From an uncultured Bacillota bacterium (GTDB taxonomy: Bacteria; Bacillota; Clostridia; Christensenellales; UBA1242), in NCBI GenBank assembly GCA_947053645.1, contig CAMRTM010000006.1, positions 1-49,754 on the forward strand: a stretch of 49,754 bases of DNA. Direction: 5' to 3'. Position numbers and translations under genes: made by a program. The notes under the pieces are model-generated. The model had not been told where the DNA came from, made no database searches, and saw only the letters and a program-made list of their open reading frames with translations. Every line of letters begins with the position of its first letter. The first letter of the stretch is position 1. Shown here one piece after another: positions 5,719-12,907 of this stretch.

Positions 5719-7365
5719 TCAAATTTGGTTTTTCTTATGACAATACAAATAGAATATTTGATACCTTTTTGATAAATTATTAATAATTTTTTTCATTATT
5801 TCCAGTTTTTCATCATCAAGATTGACAAATGGGTCGTCTAATATCAGAATTGGAGCCTCTTTTTCATATATCTTTTCAAGCAGTGCGAATCTTTTACATA
5901 TCGAAACTATGTCTTGATAGCCCTGACTAAGGTATTCAAATTCTTTATCGCCGAGGTTAGTTCGCTCTATCGCTTCAAAATTTACATTTAATGATATGTT
6001 TTTGTCAGCAAGAGCAGAAAAATATCTATTAAAAGATTCTTGCATTGGCTGAATATATCTTTGGCTCACATTTCTTTCCGCCATTTTCATAAATTCTATG
6101 GTCTTTTCTAGCAATTTTATATTTTTTTGTGCATTAAGTGAAAGTTCTGTCTTTTTGTCAAGTTCCTCTTGCACATCATCAAGTCGCAGAGCAAGTTGCT
6201 CATATTCCCTATTAATGCTTTTTAGTTTCTCATTTTTTATCGACTCATCTTTATCAATAGTATGATACTGCATTTGAAGAGTCTGCAATCTTGCTTCTTC
6301 ATAAACCCTTTCTTGTAGATAATTTTTATATTCATTTTGCTTTAATTTAAGTAAGTTTTCTTTTTCTAAATCTGGCTTTCCCTTAACCGGGCGTTTTATG
6401 ATAAATAACATTCCTATCACATAACCAATGATAAGAACGAGCGCTATTGCAATGCAACCAGCAAGTTCAAACACATTTGTTACTCCTAAGGCTATGATTC
6501 CACCTAGCAAGAAAATCAGCAAAATTGAAAATCCGATAATAAGTCCTCTACTATTACGAGGTAAAGAGTTGGTGGTGGTAAGAGAGGATTGAAGCGAAAT
6601 TATCTCTCCTTCAAGCAAGTTTTTCTTTCTATTGTAGCCTTCAATTTCAGACTTTATTTTTAGTTCCTTATCTATTTTCTCCTTTATCTCACTAAGATTT
6701 GCATTTCCTTGCTTGACAAGAGTATTCTTCTCCTCCTCTAAAGCAAGCAGACTTTTTCGCAAATTTTCTTTTTTAAATGCCAAATCTTCAAGTTCTGATT
6801 TCGCCACAACTTCCCGTTTTAAAGCCCTCATTTTCTCCGCAATTCTTTTCTTGCCACTTTCAAGGTTTTGAAGGTCATATTCAAACTTATTTGCGCCAGT
6901 TAGATTTGCCCTTGCCTCGTCATTTATAGAGCCCTGCAAATTAAGTTGTGGAAAAAATGCGGTAATTTCAAAAGTTTCCCTACCAACTCCAAATAGTTCT
7001 TCTCCTAAATTTTTTGTAAATTTTTCGCTTACAAGAGCGGTTGATAAATCTGTAAGAGAAAAACTATCTCCCTCAGGTGTGTCTGCAAAGGTGCGTACCA
7101 CGCGGAATCTTCCATCATCACATTCAAAATCTAAACTTCCACCATATACTCCGCCATGCCACGGCTTACGCTTACTACGCACTGCAACATATGATTTATT
7201 ATTCCCCTTCTTGGGCATACCATATAACATTGCACCAATAAAGTCAGCAAGGGTACTTTTTCCCCAGCCGTTTTCCTTGTATATGCTTACAAGACTTTCG
7301 ATATTCTCTAATGTAAAATCATGGAGTTTACCAAAATTTTCAATATGTAATCTAATTATTTTCAT
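5719..7365 (-). CDS. YhaN/SbcC-like AAA ATPase of a nuclease pair
   Basis: This is a short SMC/Rad50-type ATPase. The N-terminus MKIIRLHIENFGKLHDF is the usual start of the family. The P-loop is KENGWGKST (residues 30-38), in which the normally first glycine is a lysine. Long charged coiled-coil stretches (about 165-250 and 330-430) flank two hydrophobic helices near residues 270-325, the layout of the YhaN subfamily. The C-terminal lobe has the ABC signature LSQGYQD and Walker B PILILDDPFVNLDDEK. It starts within the last codons of the YhaO-like gene (ATGA overlap), so the two are translationally coupled. By family it holds DNA ends for its nuclease partner; the membrane helices suggest a membrane-attached complex. 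At 548 aa it is much shorter than E. coli SbcC. Confidence 0.85.
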   Translation of the reverse strand: MKIIRLHIENFGKLHDFTLENIESLVSIYKENGWGKSTLADFIGAMLYGMPKKGNNKSYVAVRSKRKPWHGGVYGGSLDFECDDGRFRVVRTFADTPEGDSFSLTDLSTALVSEKFTKNLGEELFGVGRETFEITAFFPQLNLQGSINDEARANLTGANKFEYDLQNLESGKKRIAEKMRALKREVVAKSELEDLAFKKENLRKSLLALEEEKNTLVKQGNANLSEIKEKIDKELKIKSEIEGYNRKKNLLEGEIISLQSSLTTTNSLPRNSRGLIIGFSILLIFLLGGIIALGVTNVFELAGCIAIALVLIIGYVIGMLFIIKRPVKGKPDLEKENLLKLKQNEYKNYLQERVYEEARLQTLQMQYHTIDKDESIKNEKLKSINREYEQLALRLDDVQEELDKKTELSLNAQKNIKLLEKTIEFMKMAERNVSQRYIQPMQESFNRYFSALADKNISLNVNFEAIERTNLGDKEFEYLSQGYQDIVSICKRFALLEKIYEKEAPILILDDPFVNLDDEKLEIMKKIINNLSKRYQIFYLYCHKKNQI

Positions 7366-8375
7366 AATGACAAATCATCTCCTCTTAAAGCCTCTATGGA
7401 GATTTGGCTGATTTGCGTTTTTTCACTATCGCTTAGGGTGTCATCCTGCATGATAAGCGATAAAAGTTCTGCCTTGAAAGAAAGTTTCTCTGCCTTAAGT
7501 TTTTCAAAGTCAATCTTTATTTGACTTTCGTCCCTAAGTTCAAAACAAAAATATCTTGCTTTAAATTTCTCTTCAATTAGGTGAAGATATTTTTCACTGT
7601 TCTCTTCATAACTACCTTTAAGCACCACCCTTACAAGGTCATTCGTAGAAATATCATTTAAAGCGTACTCCACCTTTTGAACTATTTCATTGAACTTATT
7701 TTGTCCCGAAATATCAACATCTACAATTTTGTATCTTCTAAAGGCAAACGGAACAAAGTGATGTGACATAGTAATAGTATCGAGAACTACAAAACCTTTA
7801 TCTCCGCACTCATCAAAGCCATTACCTTGAAGGGTGCCACAGTACACAGCATTTCCCCTTCCAAAATCTCTTTCGCAGTATGAATGCAAATGTCCGAGTG
7901 CAAGATAATCTACAAAATCCCCCTTTAAGGATTTGATGTCAATATAATCATTCCCGCGAGAGAAGATGTCGCCGTGCATTACAACAATATTTTTATCTTC
8001 TTTTTGTAAGGTCTGCAAATTACTTCCGTCACTTATTACAACCCTGTCAAGACGAACAGAGCCTTTTAAAATTACAAAATTTTCAGGATAGGAAAAAATA
8101 GCCTTTTCTTCGTCATGATTACCAGAAATATATATAACGGGCTTTGAAAAATCTTGGACAGCGTTAAAAAACACCCTCTCTATTTTAGCAGAAATTTCGC
8201 TTGTATGAAAAAGGTCACCACATATTAGAAGGGCGTCAATACCATTATCTTTTGCATAAGAAAAAAGGTCAGAACATATTTTCAATTGCTCCGAAAGAAC
8301 CACCTTTCTTTGTGAGGCGTTAAGTTTCCTATTTATCGCACCAAGATGCAAGTCAGCGGTATGGAGTATTTTCAT
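7362..8375 (-). CDS. YhaO/SbcD-like DNA exonuclease
   Basis: A calcineurin-like phosphoesterase of the SbcD/Mre11/YhaO group, 337 aa. All metal-binding motifs are present: DLHLG (Asp8, His10), GDLFH (Asp54), GNHDE (Asn86, His87), MHGD (His134) and GHLHS (His162, His164). The C-terminal 140 residues would form the capping domain that contacts the ATPase. The family binds two Mn ions and processes DNA ends and hairpins. It overlaps the YhaN-like ATPase gene by 4 bp. There is no ribosome site; the ATG lies 6 nt after a TATAAT box with a well-placed -35, so the pair is predicted to be made from a leaderless mRNA. A general repair role is likely; phage defence is possible. Confidence 0.9.
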   Translation of the reverse strand: MKILHTADLHLGAINRKLNASQRKVVLSEQLKICSDLFSYAKDNGIDALLICGDLFHTSEISAKIERVFFNAVQDFSKPVIYISGNHDEEKAIFSYPENFVILKGSVRLDRVVISDGSNLQTLQKEDKNIVVMHGDIFSRGNDYIDIKSLKGDFVDYLALGHLHSYCERDFGRGNAVYCGTLQGNGFDECGDKGFVVLDTITMSHHFVPFAFRRYKIVDVDISGQNKFNEIVQKVEYALNDISTNDLVRVVLKGSYEENSEKYLHLIEEKFKARYFCFELRDESQIKIDFEKLKAEKLSFKAELLSLIMQDDTLSDSEKTQISQISIEALRGDDLSL

Positions 8376-8381
8376 AGATTT

Positions 8382-8410
8382 ATTATACCATAAGGAAAGT
8401 AAAACTGCAA
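8382..8410 (-). promoter_or_regulatory. Promoter of the YhaO-YhaN pair, predicted leaderless
   Basis: Minus strand TTGCAG (8405-8410), 17 bp, TATAAT (8382-8387), then 6 nt to the ATG at 8375. The predicted start site coincides with the ATG. Confidence 0.7.
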
Positions 8411-8430
8411 AGTATTTTTAAAATTGGGTA

Positions 8431-8457
8431 TTGACAAATCCCTCCCCCGAGTATAAT
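8431..8457 (+). promoter_or_regulatory. Possible promoter of a short RNA
   Basis: TTGACA (8431-8436) and TATAAT (8452-8457) are both perfect, but the spacer is only 15 bp, shorter than the optimum. It faces the terminator at 8541-8578 with no gene between. Confidence 0.5.
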
Positions 8458-8463
8458 GGAGGA

Positions 8464-8578
8464 CAGGAGGGCGACCATTATGGAAATAGGTTAACTCTAA
8501 AAAAACACACCGAAGGTCTATAAGTTTTGAAACTAGCAAAAAATTGAACCCCATAAAACGAGGTTCAATTTTTTATTT
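8464..8578 (+). ncRNA. Candidate small RNA of about 115 nt
   Basis: A consensus-box promoter and a strong terminator bracket about 115 nt without a real ORF; the only start with a purine-rich site (ATG at 8480) codes for four residues. Possible internal pairings are GACC (about 8474) with GGTC (about 8516) and AGTT/AACT at 8523-8534. It does not match any riboswitch or housekeeping RNA I can recall. It could equally be a leader that attenuates the gene at 8639. Confidence 0.35.
8541..8578 (+). terminator. Terminator before the metallophosphoesterase gene
   Basis: A 10-bp stem AAATTGAACC / GGTTCAATTT with an 11-nt loop, followed by a T-rich TTTTATTT tail. An A run upstream could allow termination on the minus strand as well. 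Confidence 0.8.
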
Positions 8579-8607
8579 GGCAAATTAAATGATTTTTTAT
8601 AAAAATA

Positions 8608-8616
8608 TGTTATAAT
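8608..8616 (+). promoter_or_regulatory. Extended -10 promoter of the metallophosphoesterase gene
   Basis: TGTTATAAT is an extended -10 (TG at 8608-8609, TATAAT 8611-8616). No good -35 is present at the expected distance, as is common for extended -10 promoters. GAGG at 8629-8632 serves the ATG at 8639. Confidence 0.6.
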
Positions 8617-8638
8617 GTTATCTATATAGAGGTTTTAT

Positions 8639-10894
8639 ATGGATTTTCGTATTATAGATAAATATTTTTCAAAAGAAGACAATTTATTTCACATCGTTAG
8701 AGAGAAGAAATATACTTTCGAAAGAGAAGAAAAAACATATACTTTGTTTGATAAATTTTATAAAGCGTTAGATAAAGACTTACAAGATGCAAACTTGTTA
8801 GATTATGATTTTGAAGGTGTTGACTTAAATAAATATGATTTGACTAAAGCTAAAATATCTTCGGCAATAATGATTAAGCTTGGCACTTATAAAGATAATC
8901 TTTTTAAGACAATAACAAAAGATAATCAATTAGCAAATATAACACCCTCCACCTCGTTAGATTTAGTCCCTAGCAGACAACTTGACATTGAATTGTTGGA
9001 AGAAAATAATTTTGTGCTTTGTTATATTAGTGATTTACACCTAAATCATAAACTATTAAATAAGTTTAAAAATAATGTAAATAAGTTTGAATTAGATTCT
9101 TATTTCAAAAAAGTTATAGATCAATTAAAAAGTAATTTACCAACTTTTACTTATAACTACAGCATTGTATTTATTGGAGATATTTCATACAACTTTGAAG
9201 TATTTAAATTATTTTTTAAGGCTTACAGAGAAGAAATGCCATACCAAACAACATTTGTAGTGCTTGGCAATCACGAGCTATGGGACATAAAATTAAACAA
9301 AAATTGTAAGACAATAGAGGAAATAGTTGAAAGTTATAGAAAATTTTTAAATTCTTTTGAATGCAAAATTTACTTGCTTGAAAATCAATTATTTTTACCA
9401 AATGATAAGCAACATATATACTCTCAAGAAGAAATTCTTTCTCTTGATAAAAATGTTTTAAGAAATAAATTTTTGTGTAATAGCTATGCAATATTCGGTG
9501 GTATAGGTTATGCCGGAATGAATGAAGATTTTAATTTTAACCAAGGAATATATAGAACGCAGTATATTACTAGAAAACAAGAAAAAGAAAGGTCTAATCA
9601 AGTTGATGCTTTACATAAAAAGCTAACAGAAGTTGCTTGCGATAAAAAAATATTTTTTATTACACATATGCCAAAAGAAGATTGGTCTAATGGCGAGTAT
9701 AATAAAAATTGGTTTTATATTTCAGGGCATACCCACAGAAATAATTATATTGAAAATGAAGAAATGAAACTTTATGCCGATAACCAAGTTGGCTACACGG
9801 GCGATTCATATGGTTTTAAATATTTAATGACATCAAAAGAATTTGATATTTTTCAAGATTATAACGATGGCATTTATGAGATTACTCGAGAACAATATAA
9901 ATTGTTCTATTATGGTATTGGCAATAGAATAGATTTTAATCGTGATTTTGAAAAATTATTTATGCTTAAAAGAAATGGAACATACTGCTTTTTGATAAAA
10001 CTTAATAATAGCAATGACTTAAAACTGCTAAATGGTGGAAGTTATAAAAATGTTGGCAAACACGATTTAAATTATTTTTATGAAAATTTAGTAAATTACT
10101 CTAATTCAGTTAAATTGTTTTTAGAATCTTATGAGAATTTTCAAAAGCAAATCTCAAATGAAATTAAAAAAATTGGTGGTAGTGGTTATATACACGGAAG
10201 TATAATTGATATTGATTTTTATAATCACTTATATATTAACCCACTCGATGCAACAATAACACCATATTTTGCTTATTCAATAGTAGATAAATATGTTTAT
10301 ACGAATTTGATAAGTTTACTAAAAGCACATAATAAAGAATTATATTATAATTATATTAAGTTATTAGGCTATGAGGGCAACAATAACAATTTGGTTGTTT
10401 TGAATAATAATTTAAAAGAGAGCAATAAGAAAACATTTGTTCCAGAAACTGATATGTATAGAATTTCAAGAATATTAAAAGGTTTTCAATATACTACAAA
10501 AAATAATATAGTTAGATTGTGGAATGATACTATTGCATCTAACAGCACAAAAGAAAGTGGCAGACTAATTGTAAGTGGTCTTATTAACCCTGAGGAAATG
10601 AAACAAATCAAGGCTGAACAAAGAAAGATTGAAAGACAACAACGAATGATTGAATATAAAAAAGAAAAACAAAAGCCAAAACCTTGTTTGACTGAAGAAG
10701 AAAAAAAGAAAATTTTATTTGATAAGTATTGTGATAAACTTTCAAATCTCAATAAAAATATAAAAGTAATTAGTTATAATGGAGCAAGAGAAAAAGCAGA
10801 ATATAAATGTTTAATATGCGGCTATAAATGGAGCTATAGACCTGACCATTTCTCTGATAGATATAAATGCAAATGTCCAAAATGTGAAAAATAA
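8639..10894 (+). CDS. Metallophosphoesterase fused to a C-terminal treble-clef zinc domain
   Basis: The 751-aa protein has a calcineurin-like phosphoesterase core: SDLHLNHK (Asp132, His134), IGDISYN (Asp181), LGNHELWD (Asn211, His212), ITHMPK (His343) and GHTHRN (His364, His366). A second region around residues 510-580 contains GYIHGSIIDIDFYNHLYINP and TITPYFAYSI, which look strongly conserved but which I cannot name. A charged helix (about 660-695) leads to a zinc finger, CLICGYKW ... KCKCPKCEK, like the treble-clef domains appended to homing endonucleases and other DNA-binding proteins. A metal phosphoesterase joined to a DNA-binding finger suggests a nuclease. It is a lone gene with its own promoter and two terminators behind it, and its unusually high AT and Lys/Asn content suggests recent transfer. 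A defence role is speculative. Confidence 0.7.
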   Translation: MDFRIIDKYFSKEDNLFHIVREKKYTFEREEKTYTLFDKFYKALDKDLQDANLLDYDFEGVDLNKYDLTKAKISSAIMIKLGTYKDNLFKTITKDNQLANITPSTSLDLVPSRQLDIELLEENNFVLCYISDLHLNHKLLNKFKNNVNKFELDSYFKKVIDQLKSNLPTFTYNYSIVFIGDISYNFEVFKLFFKAYREEMPYQTTFVVLGNHELWDIKLNKNCKTIEEIVESYRKFLNSFECKIYLLENQLFLPNDKQHIYSQEEILSLDKNVLRNKFLCNSYAIFGGIGYAGMNEDFNFNQGIYRTQYITRKQEKERSNQVDALHKKLTEVACDKKIFFITHMPKEDWSNGEYNKNWFYISGHTHRNNYIENEEMKLYADNQVGYTGDSYGFKYLMTSKEFDIFQDYNDGIYEITREQYKLFYYGIGNRIDFNRDFEKLFMLKRNGTYCFLIKLNNSNDLKLLNGGSYKNVGKHDLNYFYENLVNYSNSVKLFLESYENFQKQISNEIKKIGGSGYIHGSIIDIDFYNHLYINPLDATITPYFAYSIVDKYVYTNLISLLKAHNKELYYNYIKLLGYEGNNNNLVVLNNNLKESNKKTFVPETDMYRISRILKGFQYTTKNNIVRLWNDTIASNSTKESGRLIVSGLINPEEMKQIKAEQRKIERQQRMIEYKKEKQKPKPCLTEEEKKKILFDKYCDKLSNLNKNIKVISYNGAREKAEYKCLICGYKWSYRPDHFSDRYKCKCPKCEK

Positions 10895-10910
10895 ATAAAC
10901 TTGGCATTTA

Positions 10911-10971
10911 GGCGTGTGCTTGTCTTATACGAGTGCCTTCGCTTCGCTCCAGCAGACAGGCACACGCCTTT
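10911..10971 (+). terminator. Long hairpin after the metallophosphoesterase gene
   Basis: GGCGTGTGCTTGTC (10911-10924) pairs with 10955-10968 over 14 positions, one of them G-T, with a 30-nt loop containing CTTCGCTTCG. A short TTT follows. It is 17 bp past the stop codon and GC-rich against its surroundings. Confidence 0.6.
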
Positions 10972-10984
10972 AATTAACTTTGTT

Positions 10985-11037
10985 ACAAAAGAGCGGTTGC
11001 TGGCGGAGCATAACGCAATCCGCTCTTTTGTTTTTTG
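10985..11037 (+). terminator. Second strong terminator
   Basis: ACAAAAGAGCGG-TTGC (10985-11000) pairs with GCAA-T-CCGCTCTTTTGT (11015-11031), 16 bp with one bulge, followed by TTTTTTG. A tandem terminator just after the previous hairpin, isolating the accessory gene from downstream sequence. Confidence 0.8.
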
Positions 11038-11040
11038 TTT

Positions 11041-11185
11041 TCCTCTCTCTATTTTCTAGTGTAAGCGAGTATTCTTTGTTGTCAAGGTTAAAGTGCATGT
11101 CTAAGTCTTCTCAAGTGAATTATTCACACGACAACCTATGACAACGGCAGAATTATTCGCTTTTTGGCAGTTGAGAGAGAGCAAG
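11041..11185 (+). ncRNA. Rod-shaped RNA candidate with a 6S-like fold
   Basis: Nested pairings form one long rod: CTCTCTCT (11043-11050) with AGAGAGAG (11174-11181); a bubble of 14 and 13 nt; GCGAGTATTC (11065-11074) with GAATTATTCGC (11150-11160, one bulge and one G-T); GTTGTC (11078-11083) with GACAAC (11140-11145); AGGTT (11085-11089) with AACCT (11133-11137); and an apical hairpin at 11115-11127. A closing stem, a large open bubble and a long terminal stem is the plan of 6S RNA, which binds RNA polymerase. At about 145 nt it would be short, and no promoter is evident on either strand. The G-T pair favours the plus strand. Confidence 0.35.
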
Positions 11186-11196
11186 CACAAAAAAAG

Positions 11197-11231
11197 AAAA
11201 CATAGGCAGTTGTTTTGTCTATGTTTTTCTT
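11197..11231. terminator. Terminator after the rod-shaped RNA candidate
   Basis: AAAACATAG (11197-11205) pairs with CTATGTTTT (11219-11227) and is followed by TCTTT; the minus strand also has a U run (TCTTTTTTT). It could end the candidate RNA at about 11230 or the minus-strand DUF4097 transcript. Confidence 0.6.
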
Positions 11232-11285
11232 TAATTATTCCGCTAGTTTCAAAAGTAAGAAACTAAGGGTGTGTTTTTTATTTTT

Positions 11286-11331
11286 AGATTTCTCCGCTAT
11301 GCGACCAAAGGTCGCGTCGGTCGAAATGACA
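11286..11331. repeat. Dispersed repeat, copy A
   Basis: Begins AGATTTCTCCgCTA and ends GGTCGAAATGACA, with a GCGACC-aaa-GGTCGC palindrome between. The same ends recur in copy B at 11374-11441. The layout, conserved ends around a variable palindromic middle, is that of a small intergenic repeat family. Confidence 0.6.
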
Positions 11332-11373
11332 TTTTGGGGGGATAGTTTTCGGTCGGGATGATATATAGAGGGT

Positions 11374-11441
11374 AGATTTCTCCACTAGTTCACCCCAAAA
11401 ATGCTGTAGCATTTTGGGGTGCCCCGAACGGTCGAAATGAC
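11374..11441. repeat. Dispersed repeat, copy B with long hairpin
   Basis: Begins AGATTTCTCCaCTA and ends GGTCGAAATGAC, matching copy A, but its middle is a near-perfect hairpin: 15 nt at 11391-11405 (CACCCCAAAAATGCT) against 14 nt at 11408-11421, 2-nt loop. It lies 9 bp from the stop codon of the DUF4097 gene. Confidence 0.6.
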
Positions 11442-11449
11442 AAAGTGAA

Positions 11450-12865
11450 TTAAATTAATTTTGCTGAGATATTGCCATTTGTGGAAACATCTATAAGTGT
11501 TTCATCCCCTGTATATCCATTTACAAGAAGAGGATTTGTTAGATTGTCTGTGACAAGGTCGATTGATATCTTACCACTTGTCTTTTCATAAAGTTCGCCT
11601 GCACTATTTTTCATAGTAAGTTTAAATTTATACCCACTCTTTACAAACAAGTTTACATTCCCTGATGAGGAAACCACATTTGTCCTTGAATTAGGTTCTT
11701 TTAAATAAGTGATTGTAATATCTCCACTTTCAGTAGCAAAGTTATGTTTAACAACAGTATTATCTAAAAGTTTTACATTAATTTTTCCATTTTTAGTTTT
11801 TATAAAACTTGTTTTCGACAGACCGGTGTTTTCGCCGCCGATAGTGATATTTCCACTAGTGGATTCTATATTCGCTTCTCCCCCCACATCATTTATTGTA
11901 AGGTTGCTGTCTTTAAGATATGGAAGGCTGATATTACCCTCCACCCTGCCAACATTAATCTTTGCACGATTGATTTTATCTTTCATGTTGTTTCCGATGA
12001 GGTCTTTTGAAATTGATTCTACATTCACTTCCGCATCTTTACAAACCAAAGAAAGGGAACCTTGAATAGTGTTGACATTTAACCTGCCATTACCAAGATT
12101 TGCTTCAATAACTCCGCCCGTCAAATGAGTAAGACCAGTAAAGTCAAATCTACCATTTTCTGTAGCAAGTTTTAATGACGAAAATTGAATATTTTCATGG
12201 TCTGTATAACATCTACCAGACTTAGTGGAAAGGAAAAGCGAATCAAAATTACTGTTCATAAATTGCGTAATTCTGATATTTCCAGACTGTGTATTTACTG
12301 ATAATTTTTTTAAATTAAGATAGGCATTTGTGCCATCTTTCGTTGAAGTGTTGCCTACTACAACAGAACCACTTTCAGTGGAAATTACAAACTCAGTGTT
12401 TTCAAAATTATATGTACTTGTTTGTGGCACTTGAAAAATTATTTGGGTATTTTGTGATAATTTCAAAAATCCTTGTGGCTCTGTAACATTGACTGTAAGT
12501 GTCCTATCTGAATATTTTATTTCATGTTTATATGCAACATTATCACTTCCAGTTGCAAAACCTGATGATTTATTCACAAAAACAATTCTTTCGCTATCTA
12601 CATCTGCTTTTTGTATAAGCACACTTGAAGCATTGGAATTGACAACTATCTTCCTTGTATTGAAGAAATTAAATGCGACTTTTGTATCTGTCGTCCTTTC
12701 CTCTTTCACTTCACTTGAATAAGTGTAGTATTGAAGTCCTAATATCACCCGTTGTGGTAAGAAGAACATTGCAATTACCCAAATTACAAACAAACAGCCA
12801 ACAAACAGCAAAAAGAGGAATAGATACATTCCAAAGCCTTTTTTCACCTTCTCTTTCTTTGCCAT
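11450..12865 (-). CDS. Membrane-anchored DUF4097-type beta-strand repeat protein
   Basis: The 471-aa product starts with a short basic segment and one hydrophobic helix (about residues 12-35), a signal anchor. The rest is a series of parallel beta-strand repeats with short motifs SGNI, SGDI, NGRF and NGKI, the pattern of DUF4097/DUF4098 proteins, which form right-handed beta-solenoids outside the membrane. AAGGAG precedes the ATG at 12865. It starts 42 bp after alaS with no terminator between, so it can be read as the last gene of a truA-alaS unit; an extended -10 (TGTTAAAAT) in the gap could give it separate expression. Family members are often linked to envelope-stress regulators, but none is adjacent here. 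Function unknown. Confidence 0.75.
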   Translation of the reverse strand: MAKKEKVKKGFGMYLFLFLLFVGCLFVIWVIAMFFLPQRVILGLQYYTYSSEVKEERTTDTKVAFNFFNTRKIVVNSNASSVLIQKADVDSERIVFVNKSSGFATGSDNVAYKHEIKYSDRTLTVNVTEPQGFLKLSQNTQIIFQVPQTSTYNFENTEFVISTESGSVVVGNTSTKDGTNAYLNLKKLSVNTQSGNIRITQFMNSNFDSLFLSTKSGRCYTDHENIQFSSLKLATENGRFDFTGLTHLTGGVIEANLGNGRLNVNTIQGSLSLVCKDAEVNVESISKDLIGNNMKDKINRAKINVGRVEGNISLPYLKDSNLTINDVGGEANIESTSGNITIGGENTGLSKTSFIKTKNGKINVKLLDNTVVKHNFATESGDITITYLKEPNSRTNVVSSSGNVNLFVKSGYKFKLTMKNSAGELYEKTSGKISIDLVTDNLTNPLLVNGYTGDETLIDVSTNGNISAKLI

Positions 12866-12907
12866 AAATACTCCTTAAAATGATTTTAACATATATCCTT
12901 CTTAAAA

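Noticed and set aside
8372-8554. ORF of 60 codons on the minus strand
   Set aside because: It overlaps the YhaO promoter and the small-RNA unit, and it has no ribosome site or recognisable motif.
8464-8578. Known riboswitch (TPP, SAM, c-di-GMP, fluoride, guanidine)
   Set aside because: I looked for the core motifs I remember for these classes and found none.
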